DNA of 64,000 nucleotides, taken from contig CM021322.1 of the NCBI GenBank assembly GCA_010645155.1, positions 9,614,404 through 9,678,403 of the forward strand, in the 5' to 3' direction. Origin of the DNA: Tigriopus japonicus (lineage: Eukaryota; Arthropoda; Copepoda; Harpacticoida; Harpacticidae). The notes beneath the pieces are model-generated. The model was not told where the DNA came from and ran no database searches. It was given only the letters and a program-made list of their open reading frames with translations. Of this stretch, positions 1 to 10,416 are shown piece by piece (within the stretch, counting starts at the first letter, position 1; each line of letters starts with the position of its first letter). The position numbers and the translations under genes were made by a program.

Positions 1-3000
1 ATACGTACAATCGATGCATCAAGAGCAAAAAAACTACTTGGGAATTTCATTTTGTCAAAATAGTACAATTTCAAAACTACTCTCTTCCTATATTAATACA
101 GATAACGTTGCCAAATATCTTTTTCAAAAATGGTTTCAGAATACATATCGATAGCACTCTCAATCAACATAACAAAATGCTCAAAGTTGTCATGCTTTTC
201 TCTCTTTAGAGGTAGTCAGGAACCACACAGAAGGTCACTTCAAGATATCTTAGAGGTGATTTACCATCTATTTCTCGAGATCTTTAGATCTTAACTTGGC
301 AAGTACCACATAGAAGTACTAGTAGTAGTAGTAGTAGTACCTCTCGAGGTCTGCCCATGCTTTACCACAAGGCGTCAACGAGCGAGCAAGAGCACGCGCG
401 GTCACATCCATTAACATGAAACCAAACACCACCTTCCAAGAGTTTTGTTCCAAGCTTATTTTTGGCTCTGGGCTTGTTGCTTGGGAAGGATAGATGGATG
501 GATATGGTGGATTCATCTTCCACTTCATCATACCAAGACGATTCAAACCCAACAATGGCGAAAGCCTTGTCAGAGCGGCCATCTTTTTTGGTTGGCCGAT
601 GCTTGATTCAAAACCCAATCAAAAGATTGAAACTCTCATAGAAGTTTTGCGAGACCCCAAGTTTCGATCAGTAGGAACAACGACCTTAGGCCATGAGTCA
701 GGTGGTCATTGGATCAGGAGGCCGATAACTTCTTCCGTCAAGTTTGGCTTGAGTTGGCTTCCGAAAGAAATGAAGGAACGAGGGGAAACGCGAGGGGACT
801 GAAAACTGACGTTTGACCACTAAACTCTTCACTCACAACGAACAAAGCGTGGAATCGGGAAATCGAGAATTCCGTAGGGAAAACGAGCTCAAACAAAGTT
901 GATTTTGTTGAGTGAGGCTACGCCAGAAGAGAAGCAGGAATAAGGGTGGAGAGGTGGTGGGATACTTTGTTGTTAGAGAGGTCATTGGGTTAATAACACA
1001 TTAGCTTGAGACATTCAAAAGAAATTAGGCTTTCTCTCAGGCTCGAATTTCAACATTTTCAATATCTTCAGGGCAAGAAACCGTCCAGTTTCATGTGTTG
1101 TGTTGCCAAAGTTTGTTGTGAATATATAGGAAATTCTGCCGGAACTTAATTTATCCCTCTCCCTCTTTGAATCGATCCCTCAACAATATGGTCTCACCAC
1201 CATGCGCATGACATATGACCAAATCCGTCAAAGACACCCCTAGTTAAGTTTGGATCCAAGCCTTTTTTGTGCTCACCACCACAACCATTATGGCATCTAC
1301 TCAAACCACTTTTCCCTACAGATGGGGTGTGAGTAAACTCTGCAGTATATACACACACACATCCTACATACTAGTGTGGAAACGAAGCGTATTCCTTGAT
1401 TGCAGTCATTCATATACTTCGAGAGAGCTCGTTGACATTCAGTAGTTGACTGGTTGTACTGTATGTTTCGAAGAGTCGAAAGTGAATGTGCAGGATATTG
1501 GGGCGATGCTGGGTTGGTTGGCATGTTTGGCTATCCAGCTCTAGCACCTCAATCACTACTGTCATCGTGAGATGCTTGGCGACTTTTTATTTCGGATTCA
1601 GCAGCTGAAAACTAACAACTCGGAACGAGGCAAAGAAGATTGGCCGTTGGCTGGTTAGTTGGTTGGTTGGTTTACTAAACAGAAGCAGCAGTCTGATCCG
1701 GGTTGGTGATTGCTTAGGTCTTTTTGGACTCGGGGACTCAAATGACAGCCGTAGCAGCTGGATTTCGATTTGGTGACGTTGTTTCGGAGGAGGATCAGAG
1801 GATGATGCTGAAACCATCATCTCCTGTGTCCTACCACTCATGGTTTGTTGGGAGTGTGAAGAGTTTAATGACAAGTCCCAATGAAGGCGACGTCATCCGC
1901 GAACAAACCCTCCAGAGGTAATATACTCGGCTGGGACCTTAATGTCCGGGAAACGTGAACAATTTAAAATGGTCGAATTTGAGAATGATAGTCAATACAC
2001 TTTTAATGTTTGAGCTTAGTACTTTTTTAAGATATTGTTTGTTGGTAAATTACAAGTGTAAAAAGAATTCTGGGGGTCGTGTTGTGGTACCGCCATGATT
2101 TTTGACGACATCCCAAGTGAGCTGACAAATGCCTCGTTAGAGACTCTTTGTTCAATCATCACTTTCCCGCAGAGATATCGACAAGCATGGAGTTAGTTAG
2201 CCCCTCATGAGACCTGCTGTTCCGAGCTCGAGCGATGCTCATTCCTCGCCAACATCGACGACCCAACGAGTGCCCAGAAATACCAGAAATAACCACTGAC
2301 CCTGAGTTGTCAATGGACATTCAATTAATATGGTACAGGTTTTTGTATCCCTCGAAGAGCTGCCACTTGAGCTTGATAGTTTTCTCCAATGAGACTCGGG
2401 GTAAAGATCAGAGTGATGGTGCATTTATGTGTTTAACGTTCACCTTTTGTCACGCATTCCGATGGAATCGTTTCGGTCAGGTCAAAAGAAGATGATTAAC
2501 TCGAGGTTTCAGGCCTCCCCATCCAGTCGAGACTTACCTCATGTTTTCATGAACCGGGGTGTGATCCAAGATGATCGGGGTCTCCGTTTTCCCAACGATC
2601 GAGGTCATGAGTGATTGAAAATTAGCCGTCACAATTGACTGCAAGATCTGAGCTCCAGTAGCTACTAGCTGGTACCTTCAAACTCGATCAAACTTCAGCA
2701 TGAAAAATAAATCGATGGGCAAGTGAGAAAAGGCATTTCTTTCCGAGATACTTGCTCGACAGTAGCCCAAAAGTTGAGAAGGATGATTGCTCATGGTACG
2801 GGGGTCTTGTCGAAGGGAGTTGAAAATTGAAATTGAACCGTAGCCTTGGTCTGAACAGGTTGACTCAAAAGAACTGACTAGAGTAATGATGTTAAGCGAA
2901 TGTCTCAATATTGTGACAGGATTAGGAGGCGTGGGTGTTCTTGAAGATTAATTTCTCTACCACAGCCAACCGCCAATTTTAAACTCTGGGGCCAATGACA

Positions 3001-3484
3001 ACATTCTATTGAGGTGGTTGACTCACTTGGGTGTGCGATGTCTTGATAAAGATTGCCCCTTTTTCTGGTTTGGACCACCCGGTTGATTGGTCGGTTATCT
3101 TGGAGGTGGGGAAGAGAGTGGAAAAGGAAAGCTCCCCTGATTGGCGGGGAGTGATAATCAGCAAGGAACTAGATCATCTATCACCCTTCCTGACTTATTG
3201 TAACAACAATCAATTATCCAACTACCTGAGCTCACATAGTACGCACAATAGCAGCAGGTATGTGGGAGGAAAAAGGGAAAAGAGAGATTCTCAAAGAGAG
3301 AAGAGCAGCCCATATTACCAAAGGAACCAAGGGGATCAACCCGCAATGTTCAACCCTCAACTTCACGAAGACTCTTTCGGTCTCTCTTATGTTCAAAAGA
3401 TTCTCTCTAGGTGTGATCAATACACTCCAAAGGTAGAGAGAGAGAGAGCCATCTCAACGTGTGGGTCTCCCCTTTTCTTTGCAG
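1..3484. other. Upstream or intronic sequence of plus-strand Tbx20; no exon recognised
   Basis: I looked on the plus strand for the missing T-box start (ETKELWDKF...EMIITK-GR followed by a GT donor) and for an FSIAALM-type N-terminus, and found neither. The stretch is therefore most likely the 3' part of a long intron. It holds an (AGT)n run at 321-339. A 194-codon open frame at 3031-3615 overlaps the T-box exon in a different frame and shows no domain. I see nothing else. Confidence 0.6.
321..339. repeat. (AGT)n trinucleotide microsatellite
   Basis: Six AGT units in the non-coding sequence left of the first Tbx20 exon. Confidence 0.9.
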
Positions 3485-3758
3485 ACGAATGTTCCCAACC
3501 GTGCGGTGTAGCTTTCAGAATCTGGTTCCCCACCAAAAGTACTGGGTGGTATTGGACATTGTCCCGTGTGATAACAAGAGATATCGCTATGCGTACCACC
3601 GTTCCTCGTGGTTAGTGGCTGGCAAGGCAGATCCACCTCCGCCCCATCGTCTCTACACCCATCCAGATGCTCCTTTCACCGGCGAGCAATTGAGAAAGCA
3701 AGTGGTCTCCTTTGAAAAAGTCAAGCTCACCAATAATGAAATGGACAAGAACGGCCAA
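3485..3758 (+). CDS. Tbx20: Plus-strand Tbx20 exon: central T-box
   Basis: A 274-bp exon with acceptor ttctttgcag and donor caa|gtaagt. The first base completes an Arg codon begun in an exon not seen here, and the second codon is also Arg (RRMFP). It encodes the core of the DNA-binding domain. It has exactly the same length and phases as the matching exon of the minus-strand copy (49676-49949). Translation gives 91 full codons, 83 of them identical to the paralogue. Confidence 0.95.
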
Positions 3759-6700
3759 GTAAGTAGTATTCCTCTCAGTCCAAAACTCGAATACAAGAAA
3801 TGTGCATGTTCTGGGACCGATAATGAAAAAATAATAATAATTTGAAGTAGGATAATGATTTAAGGAAGCATAAGTTTATAAAAATTCACGTTTATGATAA
3901 CGGAAATGCAACGTTCAACCTATAAAGGACCGTGACAGCATCCTCTCGCTTGAACTTGCCGGAACAAGGAGCACTCATCATCGTCTTAAGAGCCGTTGCC
4001 CTGATTAATTCTTAGTATTGAATTTCACCTTGTTCCACTTGGCGCTGATATATGTACAATTTTAGCGCTTTAACCCTCCGGGTGGTCCCCACTCGGCACT
4101 TCTAGTACCTCGACCCCTTGCTCACCACCAAGAAGTCAAAGCAGCTTCTTCTTCTTGTGCTGCTGTTGTTGTTGTTCTAACACCCTCACAACTCACATGA
4201 GTTTTCTGGAGTGAGAAGCTCGTCGTCCAATAAGGTCTAAAAGCAGCAACGACGCTTGTCTAGCCAACCAGGCTTCTCGGATGTCATCTTCGGGGTGAAA
4301 GATTCCGCAAATTCCTCAGAAAATATGATTCCACAGACCCACCACTGGCAACTAGGAAATTGTACGTACGTACGTACACACCGTGTGCTGTGTTTGCAGT
4401 GGTAATAATGATAATAATAATTGGGGACGAACTGGGGGATCTTCCATGGTCCATCCATCCGTTCGTTTTTGAGAAGCGACTACCCAAGGCAGTGTTTCCA
4501 ATTCGTGTGGTGTTCATTTATCTTTTGGTCGAGATGAGTGATGAAGTTAGGAAGGTTTGGAGAAGTGAGAGAAGCGCTTTTTTGAGAGCCTGTATCATTC
4601 AAATTACACTTTCTGCGGTGGTCAAGCCAATAATTATCGACACAACGAGCCATCTCACGTTGTTAAATTCTTGGGAGGACAAAGCCGGCAATGGCCTTCT
4701 CTCACTCAGTTTCTAGTGTCGTTTGAGATTTTACTTTTGACTCGATTCATCCGAGTTTGGATAGTACGTGGTGTCGCTAGAGCTCACCACAAGCTGAGAA
4801 GGTGACAGAATAATTATCTTTTTGCCTCGCCAATGACACTTTGTCGAGTTTTTGGCACTCTCAGAAGTCTGGCCAGTTCTCAAAGCGAACGGAGGGGGAT
4901 TTAAGTTACAGGGTTGGGACAACAATGATTGTTCGGCAATGAGATGGAATGAAACTATCCTCAACTTGGGTTGAGAGCTGTCGTTGTTGCCTTGATGATG
5001 ACGACGGCATTTGCCCGAGGCCACTTTTGAACAACTCATCGGCCTCTAAGACAAATTTCAATGAGAACTTGAAATACGATCTCGGACACTCAGAGAAACT
5101 TCATTAACTTCTAATCCTAACTCACCTGGATAGAGTGAAACGGCAAAAAGTGCACGACGATAAAGTTGGCAAAGACGGTAAAAGAAATCCGCTTGAAGAA
5201 GAACAACAGTCAGAATTGGATCGAGGGGCAAAAGTTTTCCCATGAGAAATTTGATCTCAATTAGTTTTGGTGGAACTAACAAGTTTCTTCCAATCTGTTC
5301 TTCCTCTTCTTCTTCATCATCGACGTCTTCGTGTTCTCCATCATCATCTTGGGCTTGGCGACTTTGATTGCATTTTGATCGATGTCGCTCAGACTGAGCA
5401 AGTCGGCCCAAAAGACTTCAACGAATTGAGTGTGGGTGGAAGTAAAGCCGGGTTAATCAACTACGTACAACTCGATTCGAGGTTTCACTTGAGCCAGTTA
5501 GAAAATGTGCCCTAAACTTGCCCTAATGTTTAGGTTGTTTTCTTCCTTAAGAAACTGTCTATTGGAGCAAACAATTTCGATTCAACCGGGTGGCTTTGAA
5601 AAAAAAACTATTCACTTTTCTCTTCAATGGTACCTTTCAATGATGAGTGCTTGCCGTTGATCTGAAGCCATCAATAAAATGCTCAATTGTCTGCCCTGTC
5701 TAATGGGATTGCCGGAATCTGAAGGAAAAGAAACATCTCTCAAGGAGAAACTCAAAGAAATGAGTCTTCAAATCCAGGTCCAATCAAAGAGATCGTAATT
5801 TGTTCGTTCCAGATCATCCTGAACTCAATGCATCGCTTCCAGCCGCGGATTTATCTAGTCACTCGCCAAGATGGCGCAACCGGTCCCATTCAAGACATCG
5901 AGCGTGAAAAATATCGCTCATACATCTTCCCTGAGACGATCTTCACGGCCGTCACGGCCTACCAGAATCAGTTGGTGAGTAACCGAGTACCATACCCAAA
6001 ACTCTAAATACAGCATCACTCCATCTACAAGAAGCGGTAGTTGTGGTAGCGATCCTGACGTCCATTTAATGTTTGGGCGGCAGGCTAATCTTGAGGACTG
6101 AAGGACTTGTTGATATTCTAGCTTGCAATGCTTTTATCTCGGCTTTGCCTCTCTGATGGGGTGACCGGGAGATTTTCAGCCAATTACTAAGCCGCCTCGC
6201 TCAACAGGCCATGTAAAACCTACTACCTACTTGAGATATCATTGACACCCGAGGTCTTCTGGCTTACGGGACAATTTGACGATTTCTGACCAGACGTGGA
6301 TTGGCTTTTAATGTTACTAACGATTGCTAATGGCTCGACAGACCCATTGGAAGAACTCAGCACAGTGCAAGTGTCGTCAGTTGGTGTAATTTTCATCACT
6401 TCAAGTCCAACTCGAGCCAGATTCTTTAGACTGTCAAGTACTGAGGGCTTTTTAGGGGGGAGGGCTGGAAGCCAATCAGATTAGTGGCTGAGTTTGGCTG
6501 CATGGGAGTTGATAACGTTCATCTGAATCATCTGCTAAGCTCCTGAAAGACCAACCGACAAGGTTGTTGTTTGGATGGAAAGTGTTCATAAGCAAGGTCA
6601 AGGGACGAGAGGAACGAAAAAAGATGGTTTAAGAAGCCGACACATTAGTCATCTTCTCATCGAGCGATTGTCTTTCTCTAATTACAGATTACCAAGCTTA

Positions 6701-8190
6701 AGATCGACAGTAATCCATTTGCCAAGGGCTTCAGAGATTCTTCAAGGCTTAATGACTATGAAAGGTAAGTTGAAACCCACAGGGTAGACACACACGCACG
6801 GATTCATACCTATTTTGTATACGTACAACTGCCTCGACATACCTCATTCGGTAACTCAATAAAAAACCAGGTTCGTTTATGAAAGTGCCGAAGCTGGACT
6901 GACAGAGCTCGAGTTACTCGAATTCCATTTGGAAAATATCTGCCCTGATAAAGAGACAGGATGATGATGATCATCATCATCGTCATCGTCATCATGATCT
7001 CCTCCTGTGTCCAATGAAAAATGCTGAGGGGCATTTTGACGATTGGCCTTGTCATTTGTGTTCACCCGTGCAGGACAGTTTAACTCGGTTTGAGCAGAGA
7101 TATCAAAACCGTCTAAAATCACCACGAGAGCTCCACTTTTTGCTCCTTCCCCTCTCACATTCAAGCACCACTTTTAAGGGTGTCTGTCTGTGTTTATATG
7201 TATACTTCTAATGGACAAGGTAAATGGGTGAGCCCTGAGTTACACACGTAGACCAGTTAGGTAATGTACCAACGTAGCTATATTGATGGCGAAGGTGGTT
7301 GTTCACAATGATGGTAGTGTTGGAACTTCAGGGAGGGTTTCATGACAATGCTTGATGCTTTTGGAGACGCCTCCTCGCTCTCTGATTGCCTGTCGCTAAT
7401 GAGTGGTTTAGTTGGAAATTTTGACTTTTGTGAGGTTTCATATCATCTGGAATATGTGCGCTGAGTCCAAGCAATGATGATCGATGTGCTCCCCTTTATT
7501 ATTTTCAGTGATTCTCCCTACCCAATGCCACCGGGTATGGATCCTACGTTTCTTCTTCGGTCACCGCTTTTGTCAGACGCAGAAAATAACAACTTCATGG
7601 CCGTGGCTGCGGCTGAAAAGGCCAGGGCCATGATGATGATGGGCGGGGGCCGACCGCCCCATCCCTCGCAACAATTGAGCTTCTTTCCTGGGGCGGCCTT
7701 AGCTGCTGCTGCAGCTGCATCTCAGGGTGTTCTTCCGCCAACGTCACTACCTCAACTCTACACTTTGGGGAACTCCAGAGAAAATCCGTCTCCACTGAGC
7801 CTTCCACCAGGCCTGTTCCAATGGGGTCTGCAAAACCAACTTCTTCAACAACAGCAACAACAACAGCAGCAACAGGGTTCCAGACACTTACTCCCTACCC
7901 CACCCGGCATATCTCCACCTTCGGCATCCCTGAATATGTCCCGATCGCCTAGACAAGACCCGTCGTCTCCAATGTCAGACTCATGCTCAAGATTAGCCAA
8001 CCCTCGCGCAATGTTTCCCGCCCTAAGCCCTGGAGGACCAAATGGGGCCCATCGTTTCTCGCCATACGTACTACCCAAACGTGGTTCACCATCGCCGGGT
8101 TCCAAATCGGATCCTTCACCGCCAGCGTCAGATGGCGCTAATAGTCGTTCAGCTCGAACTCCGTCAGTGTCGCCGCCTCGAGCATCTTAG
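3485..8190 (+). CDS. Tbx20: TBX20/midline-H15-like T-box transcription factor, plus-strand copy (5' end outside window)
   Basis: Four spliced coding exons: 3485-3758, 5813-5974, 6688-6764 and 7509-8190 (stop TAG at 8188-8190). All junctions are GT-AG and all phases match, giving 397 residues plus a split first codon. Exon 1 of this set reads RRMFPTVRCSF and [19 protein letters not shown], followed by [13 protein letters not shown] and [21 protein letters not shown]. These are hallmarks of the TBX20 class rather than TBX2/3 or Brachyury. The T-box ends at [10 protein letters not shown]. The C-terminal part is rich in Pro, Ser and Met and carries a 10-residue polyQ. The protein should act in the nucleus as a sequence-specific DNA-binding regulator. 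The exons for the start of the T-box (ETKELWDKF...MIITK-GR) and the N-terminus were not found in 1-3484. They either lie left of the window or are missing. A second, complete copy faces it at 45.6-52.5 kb. Confidence 0.93.
3759..5812 (+). other. Intron of plus-strand Tbx20 (2,054 bp)
   Basis: Starts gtaagt and ends ttcgttccag. It contains CTT/TGC/TGT triplet runs at 4145-4177 and a GTAC tetranucleotide run at 4362-4377. A 118-codon open frame at 4360-4716 has no recognisable domain. No second gene is supported. Confidence 0.85.
5813..5974 (+). CDS. Tbx20: Plus-strand Tbx20 exon: [11 protein letters not shown] to AVTAYQNQL
   Basis: A 162-bp, 54-codon exon with phase 0 at both ends (acceptor cgttccag, donor ttg|gtgagt). 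It encodes [28 protein letters not shown] and the variable loop between them. The loop is one residue shorter than in the minus-strand paralogue. The donor interrupts the T-box between NQL and ITK. The minus copy has no intron at this point. Confidence 0.94.
5975..6687 (+). other. Intron of plus-strand Tbx20 (713 bp)
   Basis: Starts gtgagt and ends ctaattacag. It splits the T-box between NQL and ITK. The minus-strand paralogue lacks it. No other feature seen. Confidence 0.9.
6688..6764 (+). CDS. Tbx20: Plus-strand Tbx20 exon: [20 protein letters not shown], end of T-box
   Basis: A 77-bp exon of 25 codons plus two bases, with acceptor ctaattacag and donor aaag|gtaagt. It encodes the last T-box helix region ([17 protein letters not shown]) and LNDYE. 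The split codon AG|T is completed in the next exon. The residues are identical to the corresponding part of the single large minus-strand exon. Confidence 0.93.
6765..7508 (+). other. Intron of plus-strand Tbx20 (744 bp)
   Basis: Starts gtaagt and ends ttattttcag. It holds a perfect palindrome of ATG/CAT triplets at 6960-6981, followed by more CAT/CGT triplets to about 7001. The minus-strand paralogue has no intron here. Confidence 0.9.
6960..6981. repeat. Perfect 22-bp palindrome of ATG/CAT triplets
   Basis: G, then ATGATGATGA and its reverse complement TCATCATCAT, then C. The sequence equals its own reverse complement and could form a cruciform or hairpin. It lies in an intron of the plus-strand Tbx20 gene and is probably a by-product of a triplet microsatellite. 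Confidence 0.9.
7509..8190 (+). CDS. Tbx20: Plus-strand Tbx20 last coding exon: C-terminal region with polyQ
   Basis: Acceptor ttattttcag. The exon completes a Ser codon, then reads DSPYPMPPGMDPTFLLRS and continues to TAG at 8188-8190. It contains the block [20 protein letters not shown], an Ala run, a Gln run (7846-7875) and NPRAMFPALSP. Near the end it has HRFSPYVLPK and an SP-rich tail. The EKARAMM and RFSPYV-P blocks are also present in the minus-strand paralogue, which supports this frame. The region is otherwise low complexity and probably disordered. Confidence 0.92.
7846..7875 (+). repeat. CAA/CAG tract encoding polyglutamine
   Basis: Ten consecutive Gln codons, with CAA and CAG mixed, inside the last exon of the plus-strand Tbx20 copy. 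The minus-strand copy has no polyQ at the matching position. Mixed codons usually mean a fairly stable tract. Confidence 0.95.
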
Positions 8191-9314
8191 TAGGTCATAT
8201 CTGATCAATGTTCCATTCATCATGCTTAGATTGTTACACTTGAGCATTTGTCAGTGTCTTCTCCGCTTTAAAAATATAAAGACGAGTTCATGATGCATAT
8301 GTTATTGTCCAACAAGCAAAAGCATACGTTCTACGGATGTACGTTTCTTTGTGTGAGATTTTTGGCCTAGAAACGAAAGATCGTTTAGCTGACAAGGAAT
8401 TCAAGTTGCACATTGGACAACTCACTGCTTTCAAAGCCATCAAGGTCGGGCAGGAATCCTTTGAAGTGTCACATAATATCCTTCACCAGAGCTTTGTAGT
8501 CTGACTTTCAGTTTGGGAGATACTCATCACGTCAAGGCTTTGACATCGCTCTGGACTTTCATAGTCCTCGAGATCATTGCAATTTCAAGTATTTCTTTCT
8601 CTCTCTCTATCCCTCTGACTTGCTCTTTTTTTCTCCGTATTCAGTGCTACAATAGACTTGAGAGGTCTCACATTATTAGTGAGCTGGAAATGAAGGAAAC
8701 GAGGGGACAAGGAGACCTCAAAATATTTCTTCGATAATCATCGTTGGAGTTCTGCATTAGTGTCAGGACCAGATATGAGCTCACACATAATGAGGGCCGA
8801 AGTTCAGTTCTCACCACATTCTTCACTCCTAACCTGACGTGCGATGGACGGGCTCGAAGGAAACCCTCCCCCCAAAAGAGAACAGAATCCGGGTGCAGCA
8901 CCGTATTGAAGGTCCTGACACAGGACCTTAGTTTATGATGCATTTATACATTTATATCTCAGCACCATTGGACCATTTCAGCACGAATGCACCGCCGTAA
9001 CGAGGTGTACATATCCACTGTAGTAAAATGAGGGTGTGTGTGGTCTGTCTCTTTTTTTCACTGGCTCTTTCTTATTGGCGATACGCCTTAATTCCTCCGA
9101 CGTCCCAGGCTTTGGTAAAGCCCAACCGCTGCTTTTCCGCCTTCTGATAAAACGTTGACGACGACTCGAATGTGTGTGAGTATGTGCACAAGGGCGAAAG
9201 AAGCTGGGGAATGTGACAGCCTGACTGCTAATGGTGTGACAGAACATAAGAGTGACATATCGAGGGAGATAGGACTGCTAGAACTATTCGCGTTCATCCG
9301 TACACAACTCGGCC

Positions 9315-9320
9315 AATAAA
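9315..9320 (+). terminator. Possible poly(A) signal for plus-strand Tbx20
   Basis: I see this AATAAA as the first canonical hexamer downstream of the stop codon at 8190, about 1.1 kb away. A weaker AATATA-like variant lies near 8272. Either could end the transcript, and sequence alone does not decide. Confidence 0.25.
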
Positions 9321-10398
9321 TAAGTGCCAAGATTGAGTACCCAACCCCGTTCGTTTACAACCCGTGATATAATAATTTCAAATTCACCTCGAAATGCTAT
9401 TGTTTAACCTTCAAAAATTGCCAAATCATGCCCTTATGTGAAAGTCGTTCCCACATTTATGGCGAAATTCAATCAACAGCCCACCCAAGCATACACTTTT
9501 TTGCCAGCTTTCCGATGAAGTTGGGCCACGGCAAAAGTAATGAATGGCAAATTATATGGATGACGAGGAGCATTTCCCCTCGGTCCCGTCTGCTTTCAGC
9601 TCAAATCCGGTGAATGGACCCCAAGAATTCGAGTTTTCTCCGACTTGTCCGTCGTTCCCTGTCATTGGCCCCGATTTCTATGCTTCTTTCCGAGACTTTT
9701 TGAGTCTTTGCGACTTGAAGCCTACCCAATCAGGAACACCGAGAACGAGCTAAGCAGCTAGAGGACAAGTCTTTCGATGCTTTTTGTTCAACCCCAATTC
9801 GCGTTTTAGCATCTTCGTTCGACTTGTCAACAATCCACGGTGTGTGGACGACTGGATATGGACGAGCAAACTTTCCTCGAGGGTCGAAGGATGACCAGAA
9901 ATTGGGCCTCGAAAAGCAGCTCGAGGTGTTTTTTGTCGTCGTAAATCTGGGTTCAATTCATAAAAGAGCGCGTAAATGTGTCGAGATTTCCATATAAATC
10001 AGAGAAAAAAAGGGAGAATTTTCCCGGCCAAGAAGACTCTTTTTTTTCTTCCCCAAGCTGAACTGACTTCATTCGGGCACGAAAAGCTGGTCTTGAGAGT
10101 TGGAAGAAGGGGGAAAAAGTTGTTGATCCAAAGAAGTCTTTGTTTCGAGTCTTCGTCTTTCTTTAGAACTTGGTAGGTTCCCTGATAGAGGACTGTAGAA
10201 CGAACGAGATTGCAGAAGGAAATGCTATTCTTCGAGGCGATTGAACACGCCTCATTGCCTGGAAATTGAGTAGGCGCAAGACAGAGTGGAAACGGCGACT
10301 CCGAAATCCAACCAAAAGAAGGTCCCTTCGTATTGAGAAGACGAATCACGATTAGGAATTGGATTCGGAGGGTCTAGGAAAGTGCAAAGACGAGGAAT

Positions 10399-10416
10399 AT
10401 CATCATCATCATCATC
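10399..10416. repeat. (ATC)n trinucleotide microsatellite
   Basis: Six ATC units in intergenic sequence, followed by ATC variants. Confidence 0.9.

Noticed and set aside
3409..3416. AGGTGTGA T-box half-site close to a Tbx20 exon, with others at 35655-35662 (reverse), 46421-46428 and 56351-56358
   Set aside because: About two exact copies of this 8-mer are expected by chance in 64 kb on both strands, and one of the four lies inside coding sequence (YHTYI). This is not enough for an autoregulation claim.
3031..3615. 194-codon open frame covering the first Tbx20 exon
   Set aside because: It reads the T-box exon in the wrong frame and runs through the splice acceptor. It is a shadow of the exon.
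3485..8190. Assignment of the T-box genes to TBX2/TBX3 (optomotor-blind)
   Set aside because: [31 protein letters not shown] and the FSIAALM N-terminus fit TBX20/mid/H15. TBX2/3 have a different sequence at these points.
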